DNA of 64,000 nt, from the NCBI GenBank assembly GCA_024734555.1, contig JANPWX010000452.1, forward strand, positions 1,098,223 to 1,162,222. Direction: 5' to 3'. A model generated the notes under the pieces. That model did not search any database and was not told the DNA's origin. It saw only the letters and a program-made list of their open reading frames with translations. Made by a program: the position numbers and the translations under genes. This stretch comes from Trochalopteron elliotii. Its lineage: Eukaryota; Chordata; Aves; Passeriformes; Leiothrichidae. This document shows positions 55,401 to 64,000 of this stretch, piece after piece. The first letter of the stretch is position 1. Each line of letters opens with the position of its first letter.

Positions 55401-58400
55401 GGCTGCATGTAGAAATTGAAGAAATGTCAGGATTACTGTGCATCTAGAGCTCAGATTTGTAATTTGAGCCTCAGGCACCACGGCAACAGACATGGGTGTT
55501 GATGCAGGGCCAGCTGGACATCTCTCCTCCTCACACCCTGTAAAGTGCACCCCCTTCTGTAGTTTGGAGCAAGACCCTTACCTCTGTTAGTTCATCTTCT
55601 GCTTTAAGTGAATCTCTGAATATGTTGTGTACTGTATTAGGATGTTATCACTGAACAGCTCCATCTGATCCTATATAAATATAGCCAACAGCAGATCCTT
55701 AGGGCAGGGCATGAGAAACAGACAAATATGAACTGATGATCCACTGAATGCCAGAACTCCAAGGACTTTCTGACCTCAAGGTTGTTCAGACCTTCAGACA
55801 GTTGTGGGTTAGAGCTCTTTATAGACCCCTTGTCTGTGAATTTGTCGAAGACACTTCTTTGAGTCCATTTTAATACTAGTGTAGAATACTCCTCAACATT
55901 CTACACTGAGTTTTGCATTGCATGAGAAGTTCCTCTGTTTGCTTACCTTAAGTCTCTTGCCTGATAGTTCAGTGAGATACCTTCTAGTGTGTTTGTGTTA
56001 GGAAAAAGAGTGAATAATCACTGTATTCACCCTATTCTTAATATCTGTATTTTATAGGTATACATGGAATTTATTCTTGAAAGTTTCTTTTTGAAGCTTA
56101 AAAGTGACTGCTTGTCTCTCTTCAGTTGGGTTTTTCTTTCATGAAAGCTGTTCTGTACATTGGTCCTTCACATGTTTGACCATTTTCCCCATAGTTTGTG
56201 GTTTTGATAAATAATTTTTGAGGCAGGGTGACCAAGATTAGTAATGAAAGTGTAAACACGTGGAAATGTTGTGTAGTGTATTATATTTGTTGTATTCTTT
56301 TTGATTCACAACGAGTTCCAGCTTCTTAGTTCAAGAGCTATGTCGGTCTCAAGCACCATAAAGTACTTGAAATAGGGAAATCCTAGGAAATATTCCATGC
56401 TATCCAAGGTGCACTCTTCAGAGCATGCTGAGAAACTTCTCTTTTATTCCAAGTATATGCTGTGGTAGCATTTAATGAGAGACTAATATGGTGACAGTTC
56501 ATGGTGGAACTTCTTTTTTTTTCTTTAAGGACATGTAGAATTTGTGGGAAGGGGGCTGGAGGACAGAGTACAGATTTTATTTGATGATAGTATTGCACAG
56601 AGCATGTTGTGATTACTTAGGGAGTGAAAGTAAAAATAATTAAATATCCAACCTTAGAACTTCAAATCTGAGCTTGGGACCAAAATGGGCTTGTTGTTGC
56701 TATTTTTTCCTCTTAATTACTATTAACTTTAGGGGAATTAGTGATGAAGAAAATAATAGCCTGGAGATTGGGGTACTATAAATTTCTCAAGCAACAGAGT
56801 ATGTTTTCTACTTTGCAGAATTGAACTGCTCACAGCACAAATACCTTTGTGCTTAATGCAATTAGGTACATTTCCCAGAATGTTAATTTTACAAAACCTT
56901 TTTCCTTTGACCTGAAAAAAAGAGATAAATAAAACATGATGCTGCTTGCTCCTCCATGCAATCTCTTCTTCCTTCCGCTTTAAGCCCGCTGCACTTTATT
57001 CAGACAAAATGTTAATGAAGATTTGGATTCTTTTTTCTCGTGAAAGCGGAAAGGAAATCCTTTGGATTCTGTTCTGAAACTGGGAATGGGAAGCATGTGC
57101 AGCCCGTGCTATCAGTGCTGCTGTGTTAAGCAAGTGGATTGGAGTAGTACATTTGTTTAACCTTCCAGCATAATGAGCTGCCAGGGGGATTGCTCCACTT
57201 AATAGCAGCCGTTCATTACTCTGCAACCATTTGCAGCGTGGTGTTTCTCCCATAGCAAAGAGAATTGGCAGTTCCTAGTTTTAGCTTCCTTTTATCAGTG
57301 ACACTTAATGTCAACAGCCCCGAGACTTTGCCAAAACAATCCTAACAAATCCTAATCCCACTGTTTCAAGGTAAGTATTTGCGCTTCTCAGAATTCTGCT
57401 GTATTGGTGCTGCATGTTTACACTGGACCTTTTTTGAATGCAACAGTGATCAAAGAAATATTTGAACTGAACCATATGTTTATTTTTTGTTCTCTGCAGG
57501 CACTTTGCATGTTCTTTTTTCTTACTTTTCACTACCATAGCTAAGAAAATTGTGGTAGGAGGCATTTTGGGGTGGTGATGCTGCTGCCATTATATTATAA
57601 GGATCATCAGACCAAAATTAATTATGAGACAATGAGAATTCCATTTATAGTGACACAGATGTAGTTCAATGTGTCAGACTGTACATTAAAATGTCAAAAA
57701 GTTCAAAATTAACCAACAGCTGAAGACATCCTCTGCCCAAGAGCATAATTAATGCTTGTTGTTGTTCGAATGTTGCAATGTAAAAGCAATAGAGCTTTTA
57801 TAAAACAGATAAATCCTTTAAAGGCATCCCATTTGCAAAAACTAGCTGAACTGTCAAGGGAAAAGAGAAATTTTTGCTAATGGCAAAAGAAATGATTATT
57901 TTAGGGAGTGAATTAATAGTCTATTAATGAGCCTTGTTCCCAGTGCATTGTTCACTTCACACTTGACAGCAGCTCCATGGATCAGGATGGAATGTGTCTG
58001 TTCTTAACCGTGAGTTTTAATATTTTGCACTGAAAGATCATAATGTTGCTTCATCATTAAAATAACCACAAAATTAACTTTTGCCCCAAGGGAAAGACAG
58101 ATGGCAGTTTGATGGCCTCATTATTCTTTTTAACAAGAGTAAGGTTTTACATTGGCTTATATAATCTAAAAAGATCTCTGAAGAAACTGATGCTAGCTAG
58201 AGGAGTAAAAAGAACATATCCACACCATGCAATTGTATTTCACCTTTCTGAAAACTATAGCTATAACCAAATCTTATATGTGTGTGTCCATATTTTGTTT
58301 TTTTTCCTTCAGTAGGAATCATCCCAGTGACTACTCTCAGTAAGTAAACTTGTCTCACTGCAGCCAGGAGTAACCCCTACATTGCCTTAGGAGGGGGAGC

Positions 58401-61400
58401 ATTTCACCTGAGTTGCACGTGGAGGGTCAGGTCTCACGACATGAGGTGATGGCACAAGCTTGTAAATGAGTCAAGGAAGATGTGGGTAGTGATTGGAGGA
58501 ACTGAATGGCCAGGAGGTCTCCAGTTAACTTGGGAGCAAATTTGGGTGGTGTGCCTGCCACATGTATGCCTTAGCATGCCCATTCCCAATGGAATACAGC
58601 TTTAAGGTAGTTCCTGTTGACTCAGGTATTTGTGGATGCTCCATGCTTTGGAGAACCTGACTAAATAAATATTTAACTACCTCACAGGGGCTTAATTAAT
58701 GCTCACAGTGGACTTTGAAATAAGGGGAAAAGGCAAGGGCTGATCACAGTTCATCTTCATCTTAAGCATGAATTCTGCTTGTTTGTTTTACATTTTTGTA
58801 AGTGATATGGGAGTAATTAACGTGTTAATTTTGTCATCTGAGAAAGACTTGTGATAAAACAAGTGATGGAATGAAAAGGAAAACGTGTACTTGGTAGGTC
58901 CCATTTGTCACTGCAATTGCAGGAACCTGTCACATGCAAATTGTGGTGGCAAAAAACACTTCTGGTCTTTGTGGACTTCAGGATGTGTGGCCATGAAAAG
59001 TGGATTCCTTGCTGACCTATGGAAATAACTTTGGTTTGAAACCTCAGCATTCTTAGGAATGCTCTATCAGACAGATCATATGGCAAGTTTGGGCCTCCAC
59101 TGGTGCATTTTCTTACTGGCTGTGTTCTGGTTTTCAGCTCAAATGTAAGGTGGGAAGAACATGTGTGACTAGTTCCAGCTGCTTCCAAAAAGTTGTTACA
59201 GCTTGGAGACCTTAGATTCAGGAGTGTCCATTTGACTCGAGAGGAGGGGAATGACCAATTCCCTGGTTGCAGAAACCCAGTGCTCCCTGGGCTGCCTCCT
59301 ATGTGGAGGGACTGTTTAAAGCAGGCTCACTGCAGCACTGTGTGGTAGAATAGCACAAACCTTCCCTGCAGAAGAGGTGACCTTTTCTGTCTTTAATGCA
59401 AGTGTATTTTGTCTCTCAAATTAAGTGGTCACTCTTCAGGCAAAGCTCCCATTGTAGCATCTATTGCAAATTGACAAAGAGGAAATGAAATTGCATCCGT
59501 TGTTAGGTGGAAATTAGTGTCTGTGGGAAGTGTTGTCTTAGCACAGATTTGCTGTGCATTGCAAGCAGAGAATTCAAGACTGGTATCAGGTAGGATTTAC
59601 ACAGACACATTTGACAGGTCAGTCTAGGCTGCAGTCTTTACCACTGTGGGGTTAAGGTGGACAAAAGTATCCAAACCCCAAATGGAGTATAATTTGAGAA
59701 AAATACTTATTAAATTTAGGAAACGGCTCCTATCTCACATTCACTTCTGAGTCACAGGCCTCTAGTGGAGAAATAGGTACAACAATAAATTTAAACTCTA
59801 ATTCAGATGCAATGGACACATTTCTATTGTCTCGATTTATATTAAAATGAGTGCTACCTACTGAATTGCAGTCAAATGAAAATTATGTAGTCAGTCAAAT
59901 GTAAAGGGTGAAACACCAATGAACTATGATGAAATCGAGGGAAAGTTGTATACTCAAGTGACACAGATCTGTACACTTCCTAAAATTGCTTCTATTTGCC
60001 ACGCATGGGTCTAGAAGAGTTTGTTTTCAGTACAGTCCCACATTCCAGGATGTGAGGCAGCTCAGGGAAGTCACCTAGACGACTGGGTTTGCTTTGGTTT
60101 GTGTAACAGTGTCTCTGTGGGTTCGGTAGTGGCAAATCATGAGACAGTAAGAAATGCATATTGATACTTAAGTAAATATTCCCTTTCTTTGGAAACTGGA
60201 CATGCTTCCTCATTAGTACATGTAGGGTATATCTGCATTTAATCTATGATATTTAAAGGGGAAATGCTTTGGGTTTTAATGGAGCCGACTCACTATCATT
60301 AAATTTTCAGCATCATTAACAGGAACAATAACTTCAGGTACCTGTCTCAGAGTTAAATCTTATTTCTTCTGAATCTTCTTTTTGAGTGAAGTGATCTGAT
60401 GATCTTTTAATAAAATGACAAAATTTCTGATTTGGATCTTATTTCTTCTGGGAAAATTTAATGGAAAATAATAGGGTTTATGTCAAGGATTATTTTGGTA
60501 CAGTGGTCTACATAGATTTCCCAATCGATGTAGGAGTTAGTTAAAAATCAGAATCCTTTGAATTGATCTAAGGAAGACTTTTTTTTGTAAGCACCAGAAG
60601 AGTAACCCAGCTGTCTCCTTTTCCAGTTTTCAGTTTTAATGGTGGAGAATTGAAAGCTCTTGGAAATAGTATAGGATTACAATAGATTCTTACAGCCCTT
60701 GTGGCACAACTGTTTGATTTTGTCAAGCTGAAACCGAACATCTAATCTATTATAGAAAGAACAGTAGCATTTTGCTGCTGAAAAGCTCATTAATATATTG
60801 GATTTTTTTTTTCTTTTTGCTTTTCCCAGTGTTCAGCATCCTTAAGCTTTGTGGGCTTTCCAAGCAGTGCAGAAATGGAATTCTCTCCAACAAGGTTATC
60901 CAGCTCGGCCGACCCACAGGTGAACGGTGCAGCTGCTGTGACACTTGGCCTGTCCCCAAATGCCCTCTGTGACTGTGATACTGCACCAGAGCCCCTGCCC
61001 AGCTACAGCCTGGCCCTGGGCAGGGCTTCCAGTGACCCCGGGGCTCCTGCTGGCCCTACACCAGCTGATGCACTCCAGGGAGGCACTAAATGCAAGGCAG
61101 GGATCTCTCAAACCCCTCTGCTGAGAGGGAATCCTCTTTCATTTACAGCACGTTATTGTTGGTCAGTCAGTCAAAATAAATGACTATTTCAACGAGTAAA
61201 ATTTTCCTTATCTGGTATTCAACAACTGATTACAAATGATTTTCTTAACACACAAAAAAGGGCAAACTGATAATAGGATTCTGCATTTCTTTCTCCCTCA
61301 CAGCTAGAAAATGAAGGCCTCAGTGCCATGGATTGTCTTCTAGAAAACAGCTTGGCTACTGCTGGGCAAGAGGTAGTTAATGAATTAACTCTTTCTATGC

Positions 61401-61532
61401 AAAAAGTGATGGAAGAACCTATTAATCTTTCAATCAAAAAGTCTCAGCATTGCACTTCTCCTTCTGAACTGCTCAGCAACACTTCTTTCCTGCCTGTGAA
61501 TGCCAGAATGAGACAACCTAGAAGCAAAGAAG
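28272..61532 (+). CDS. TRIM66: TRIM66 (TIF1-delta), twelve coding exons, 3'-partial
   Basis: Joined exons 28272-28437, 38697-38800, 42461-42608, 46898-47030, 47258-47374, 48136-48250, 49016-49162, 49289-49406, 50372-51210, 52180-52341, 60830-60919 and 61304-61532. All phases agree, giving about 789 residues in the window. Domain order: C3HC4 RING (C10, C13, C27, H29, C32, C35, C60, C63), B-box 1 (C92-H122), B-box 2 (C152-H183), coiled coil (about 184-310), then a long Gln/His/Pro-rich region with the family block DIMHHQLELEEMKKDLELLL and IVGQINYIVRQP, and a PINLS motif. This matches TRIM66, a TIF1-family nuclear co-repressor that in mammals ends in a PHD finger and bromodomain reading histone H3. 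Those exons lie beyond the window. The start at 28272 is chosen for its Kozak context (G at -3, G at +4). An in-frame ATG at 28218 is an alternative. Confidence 0.93.
31997..32036. repeat. TA/TG dinucleotide microsatellite
   Basis: Alternating TA, TG, TA runs over about 40 bases. Likely length-polymorphic. Confidence 0.85.
38669..38689. repeat. Poly-T run forming the TRIM66 exon 2 polypyrimidine tract
   Basis: 21 consecutive T, ending seven bases before the 38697 acceptor site. It serves as the splice-site pyrimidine tract. Confidence 0.85.
38697..38800 (+). CDS. TRIM66: TRIM66 exon: end of the RING
   Basis: Reads GILSCPVCKQTCFARDVVEN, then FFLKDFPTGDSAMAK. CPVC gives the last two zinc ligands. 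The acceptor tract is a 21-base T run followed by AATTTAG. Donor is GTAAGT. Ends in phase 0. Confidence 0.93.
38801..42460 (+). other. TRIM66 intron 2 (3.7 kb)
   Basis: Contains a CR1 copy at 39126-39660. The rest shows no gene or recognised repeat. Confidence 0.8.
39126..39660 (-). mobile_element. CR1 LINE, 5'-truncated 3' portion
   Basis: In + orientation it starts with the reverse complement of the CR1 3' end (agatctttggaggtcatcc, then agtccaagtcccc). It runs on through the familiar CR1 tail region with 'tttttcctcatgttgaggtg', 'tcctgtccctgagcacc' and 'agcctctcctcatta'. About 535 bases, with many substitutions. It lies antisense to TRIM66 within an intron. Confidence 0.93.
42461..42608 (+). 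CDS. TRIM66: TRIM66 exon: B-box 1
   Basis: Reads SCSMCKEKRPAHSLCTRCNK, then WLCSSCTEEHRHG and on to LKGCT. It matches the N-terminus of the originally described, RING-less human TRIM66 (NCSECKEKRAAHILC). Acceptor TTGTTCCCAG, donor GTACTG, phase 1 out. Confidence 0.95.
42609..46897 (+). other. TRIM66 intron 3 (4.3 kb)
   Basis: AT-rich. Apart from an 18-base tandem duplication at 43963-43998, nothing recognisable was seen. Confidence 0.8.
43963..43998. repeat. Two-copy 18-base tandem repeat
   Basis: The unit (g/a)gacatagatatcccttc is present twice with one mismatch. Confidence 0.9.
46898..47030 (+). CDS. TRIM66: TRIM66 exon: B-box 2, with a NAGNAG acceptor
   Basis: Reads AAEDEAREFSSLCPGHPQEP, then LKVFCETCDTLTCHSC, then LLAEHREH. 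The acceptor is CTCAGCAG, so either AG can be used. Using the second (exon start 46901) removes one alanine and keeps frame. Donor is GTACAC. Confidence 0.94.
47258..47374 (+). CDS. TRIM66: TRIM66 exon: coiled coil, part 1
   Basis: Reads RFRHLDEALQNQRIILENVI, then TKVEEKKNGIQVSAKQIED. Acceptor TTCTTCCACAG, donor GTAATG, phase 2 in and out. Confidence 0.95.
48136..48250 (+). CDS. TRIM66: TRIM66 exon: coiled coil, part 2
   Basis: Reads RLLEVKHLYKKVENQIKMAK, then MVLMNEIDKRTNILLEQLE. Very close to the human segment KVENQIKMAKMVLMNEL. Acceptor TTACCCACAG, donor GTAAGT, ends in phase 0. Confidence 0.95.
49016..49162 (+). CDS. TRIM66: TRIM66 exon: coiled coil, part 3
   Basis: Reads KITSERKQRLEQQLQGVVVL, then GRQVEHVQNFISWAMCSKKT, then IPFLFSKEL. 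Acceptor ATTATTAACAG, donor GTAAGA. 49 codons in phase 0. Confidence 0.94.
49289..49406 (+). CDS. TRIM66: TRIM66 exon after the coiled coil
   Basis: Reads IVFQIQRLLETNCNTDTGPP, then LKIRFTWDPSYWTKQLSNL. Matches the human IVFQMQRLLETSCNTDPG block. Acceptor GTCACCAG, donor GTAAAA, phase 1 out. Confidence 0.95.
50372..51210 (+). CDS. TRIM66: TRIM66 large exon: Gln/His/Pro-rich region
   Basis: 839 nt, about 280 residues. The start (GGFTMEGGHISHPD) matches human ITTEGGQMSR. The middle is low-complexity, rich in H, Q, P and S (for example HQPPALHQQHFPLQYSLQHQ). The end carries the conserved DIMHHQLELEEMKKDLELLL (about 51013-51081) and QQTIVGQINYIVRQP (about 51130-51176) blocks. The acceptor follows a T/C tract ending CCCAG. 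Donor is GTACGT, phase 0. Confidence 0.94.
51211..52179 (+). other. TRIM66 intron 9
   Basis: 969 bases, nothing recognised. The large exon's frame runs past its donor for ten codons before a stop. Confidence 0.85.
52180..52341 (+). CDS. TRIM66: TRIM66 exon, serine-rich linker
   Basis: 54 codons: VCESSAEADAQKPVIPLNKS, then VSPSLPQSLDEETSVRSHSP, then ESTLQQSTFHPERK. Acceptor TGATTTGTAG, donor GTATAA. It aligns in position to the human QKPALPVEK..SLPQ..EET segment. Confidence 0.88.
52342..60829 (+). other. TRIM66 intron 10 (8.5 kb)
   Basis: No exon is expected here, since the recalled human protein continues directly from the upstream to the downstream exon. A purine-rich stretch lies near 53440-53600. 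A less AT-rich block at about 56985-57320 differs in texture from its surroundings. No gene or clear repeat was recognised. Confidence 0.7.
60830..60919 (+). CDS. TRIM66: TRIM66 exon, end uncertain
   Basis: Acceptor CTTTTCCCAG, then CSASLSFVGFPSSAEMEFSP and TRLSSSADPQ. It matches the human MGFSNTLEMELSSTRL block. The chosen donor CAG/GTGAAC at 60920 is the only good phase-0 donor that joins to the next exon. The same frame, however, stays open and coding-like to a TGA at 61181-61183, so a longer form is possible. Confidence 0.65.
61304..61532 (+). CDS. TRIM66: TRIM66 exon with PINLS motif
   Basis: Reads LENEGLSAMDCLLENSLATA through LSMQKVMEEPINLSIKKSQH to RMRQPRSKE. It matches the human EEPINLSVKKP block. 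PINLS (61418-61432) resembles the PxDLS-type CtBP-binding motif, a possibility not shown here. Acceptor CTCCCTCACAG, donor GTACCA, phase 1. Confidence 0.92.
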
Positions 61533-62104
61533 GTACCAGGCTTTTAATTATTTGCTTTAGGTTTTGGGGTTTTTTTCTTTCTTAGCACTGTGCATCACAA
61601 GCATGGTAAAGCAGTATGCTTATTAATATACTTGCATGTAAATGTGCTTTTCCAGCAAGCTTCAAATGTTATCAGAGTACTTAATCCAATGGAAAAGTGT
61701 GTTTGATCTCATTTGTGGAGGAAAAACATGGAAATGATGTGCTTTGAATTTGTAACACCCCTTGTCTGTGAACCAGAAACGAGTGTGACTGTGTGAAGTA
61801 CCTGGAGTATTAGTTCTCTTAGAAGCACTCCTGTTAATGAGACCTGCAGTTATGACTATTGAAGAGCTGGTTTGAAGAGTCCAAATTCAATTAAAAAAAC
61901 CCACATTACTTCCGAAATGTAATGTGCCTTCTGCTAAGTCCTTCACATCAGTAGCATACCAAATTTTTGTTAACACATTGCACAGTATATGCCTTTGCTT
62001 GGATCTGTCTGCTGTGGAACATTCTCTTCAGCCAAGGCCTATTTCTTCAGCCCTAATGGAGAATTAGGCTTTACTTAACTCTTTTTGTGGGCAAATTGCC
62101 AACA

Positions 62105-62190
62105 TCATTGTGCTGCACTGTAAAGCCTCATTCCTGCAAACTCTGAAAGTCAATGGGACTATTCATGCAAGCAAGGGATTGCAGGATCAA
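62105..62190. repeat. Possible ancient interspersed repeat scrap
   Basis: The phrase 'gaaagtcaatgggac' with flanking 'attcctgcaaac' and 'ggattgcaggatcaag' resembles a sequence very common in reptile and bird genomes. I cannot name the family with certainty. Confidence 0.4.
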
Positions 62191-62989
62191 GTTGTTATCC
62201 CGTGACTTATGCCAATATTTGGCTGCATTTCTCTATAAAAGATGAATTAATATTTCTCTCCCCATGCTGTATTTTTATTCAGAGAATTCTAATTAGTACG
62301 AAGGAAGCCTAGCTCAGTGAGCCAGGGAAATGTATTTGTCTTCTCTTGTATGTCCTATGCCAAACCATGGCAATTATGCCATGATCATTTGTGTGAGTTG
62401 TAAGAATCAGGAGCACCCCTAAAAAGCTGTGCCTCAGTCAGGCTGAGGTGTCTTGGGGAGGAGCAGCAATGTAGTATCTGCTGTGGGGTGTGTGACACCA
62501 CACTCAGAGGCAGCCCCAGCATTCAGAATGTCACTGTCACCAGTGGATGCCACAAATTTGCTGGGTATAAAATGCAGGCCCTGTTATGCAAGAGGGTGGG
62601 AAGCCTTGAGTGTTGAATTCAGAGCTGCTCCCTTTTCATGAGGAAGGATCAGGAGCAAGCAATTCCCGTCCTGTCAGTGTTTAAGGGCATGCAGTAAGGG
62701 GAGAGCTGAGGAGATAGTCACCAGTCCACCATTAAAACATGAATTCTGCTGCAAAGGCAAGGTTATCTCTGCTGGTGGCTCTTGGTAGGACTTGCTGGCT
62801 TCAGCATTGCTGTGCTGCCAAACCTCATTCCTTCTGGTATATATCTCCAGTGACTCATCCTTTTCTAATAGCAAGCCTAAACATTTCAGCTTAATTTAAA
62901 ACAAAATAATTCTTATCCCAGGCACACGGGATGTGGTAAAAATTGTACAAAGTGTGATCATTTTCTCTCTTATGGCCACTTTTCTTTCT

Positions 62990-63200
62990 TATGGCTTGAA
63001 TAAACACCCTCCTCTTCTCTTTCCTAGACTAAACAAATCTGATGGGTTCAGTCTCTCCTCATGGGTCAGGGGTTTGATTTTTTCAAAAACCACCTCATTC
63101 CTCTGTGCTATTTTGGGTTCTCTGCAATTAAGGAGTGCTGCCCACAGCCAAATGCAGAGCTCAGCTGAGGCCTCCTGGGTGCCTTGCAGAATCAGGGTAT
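62990..63200 (-). mobile_element. Decayed CR1-like LINE fragment
   Basis: In + orientation the order 'actaaacaaatc', 'cagtctctcctcatggg', 'cacctcattcctctgtgc', 'gagctcagctgaggcct' follows the antisense CR1 3' tail, with heavy divergence. Boundaries are approximate. Confidence 0.6.
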
Positions 63201-63211
63201 CAGCTCCTTGT

Positions 63212-63298
63212 GTTTTACATTCCTTGCTGCTGGTAATACCTTGCAGGATGGTTTTACATACCTTGCTGCTGGTAATACCTTGCAGCAGCAGCAGCAGC
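63212..63298. repeat. 39-base tandem duplication followed by a (GCA)n run
   Basis: Units at 63212-63250 and 63251-63289 differ at one base in their first 35. The second unit runs into six GCA triplets ending at about 63298. Confidence 0.85.
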
Positions 63299-64000
63299 AT
63301 TAGGTGGTTGACTCGTGTGCAGAGAACAGCCCACTTTAACCCTTAGTTCCTTCCAAGAACATTTTCCTTGCCAGTTGTTTTCCTTTGGGACTACATTCAT
63401 CTGACCCTTCATGGGCATAGTACAGTTATCTCAATTTGGTCTTAGATTTTTTTCTCTGATGCACTGAGGTCTTTTTTTAACTGAAAACATTCTCCACGGT
63501 GCAGCCCCTCTAGTTTGGTGTTTCCCAAAAATTTTATAGACACTATTGTTGGATGGGCCCAGTTGCTGATGGAAATGTTGGTTAATGTAGGAACCAGCAC
63601 CACTGGAACACCCTGTGCTTTGACACTGTGCAATGAGAACTGCTCCTTCAGCTCAGTGTGCAACCTCCCTTTAGTAATTCTGTCCATGACAGGGCTACTC
63701 ACCCTTCACCTGAGCAACAGTCACAAGTGAATAATGCCTTAGGTGTGATGTGAAATGCACCTTTCCTTGTTGGTCTTCATTTCATTGTTTCTTGTGACTG
63801 GAAAAATCAGAGTACCTTAGAGGCACATTGCTTTCAAGCCATGGCTGAAGTACTGAGCCCTGAGCTAGATTTTCTTTTAAAAATCATCTTTTCCTGGCCC
63901 TCTCCTATCTCGAGATAACCACAATATTGTGTTTGTTTCTTGTTTGTATTGGCTATGTAACACTAATTTCTAACAAAAGAAGGCGAGATTATGAAATTTT

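Larger units (their letters stand above)
61533..64000 (+). other. TRIM66 intron 12, continuing past the window
   Basis: Contains an old repeat scrap near 62105-62190, a decayed CR1 near 62990-63200 and a 39-base tandem duplication at 63212-63289. The remaining TRIM66 exons (HP1-binding region, PHD, bromodomain) were not found. Confidence 0.75.

Noticed and set aside
61149..61195. Possible mini-exon HVIVGQSVKINDYFN after TTTACAG
   Set aside because: Its end phase does not join to the exon at 61304, and the likeness to IVGQINYIVRQ seems coincidental.

Overview
This is a vertebrate nuclear window, almost certainly from a bird. Three genes lie on the + strand in the order DENND2B (ST5), RPL27A, TRIM66, which is a neighbourhood also known from human chromosome 11p15. 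All have vertebrate-type split exons with GT-AG junctions, and the only clear interspersed repeats are CR1 LINE fragments, the dominant retroelement of avian genomes. Introns are AT-rich and mostly featureless. There is no bacterial, CRISPR or viral gene content. Nearly all long open frames outside the listed exons are chance frames in introns.

Layout. 1-15480: long upstream stretch, presumed DENND2B intron, with no recognisable coding exon. It holds one CR1 3'-end scrap (about 9983-10046) and an isolated CpG-dense patch near 13545-13770. 15481-19896: the last six coding exons of DENND2B (C-terminal part of the DENN module), followed by a 3' UTR to a polyA signal at 20576. 20600-22200: intergenic. 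22200-22900: CpG island with the RPL27A promoter (TCTCGCGAGA motif, GC box, TOP-like pyrimidine start), interrupted by a 54-base assembly gap in intron 1. 22378-25090: complete five-exon RPL27A (148 aa), with two related H/ACA snoRNAs of the SNORA3/SNORA45 type in introns 3 and 4. 25095-28270: spacer with a broken CR1 reverse-transcriptase fragment. 28272-61532: twelve coding exons of TRIM66 giving RING, two B-boxes, coiled coil and the Q/H/P-rich middle of the protein. The C-terminal PHD-bromodomain exons are not in the window. 61533-64000: TRIM66 intron with a decayed CR1 and other repeat remnants.

Functionally the genes are unrelated. DENND2B is a DENN-family Rab exchange-factor protein at membranes, RPL27A is a 60S ribosomal protein and snoRNA host, and TRIM66 (TIF1-delta) is a nuclear chromatin co-regulator. 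I see no undescribed biological system. The points most worth a second look are the co-oriented RPL27A (I recall the opposite relative orientation in human), the paired snoRNAs, the intact RING exons of TRIM66, the BANP-type promoter motif, the orphan CpG patch with a CRE-like site, and an ambiguous exon end in TRIM66 near 60919-61183.
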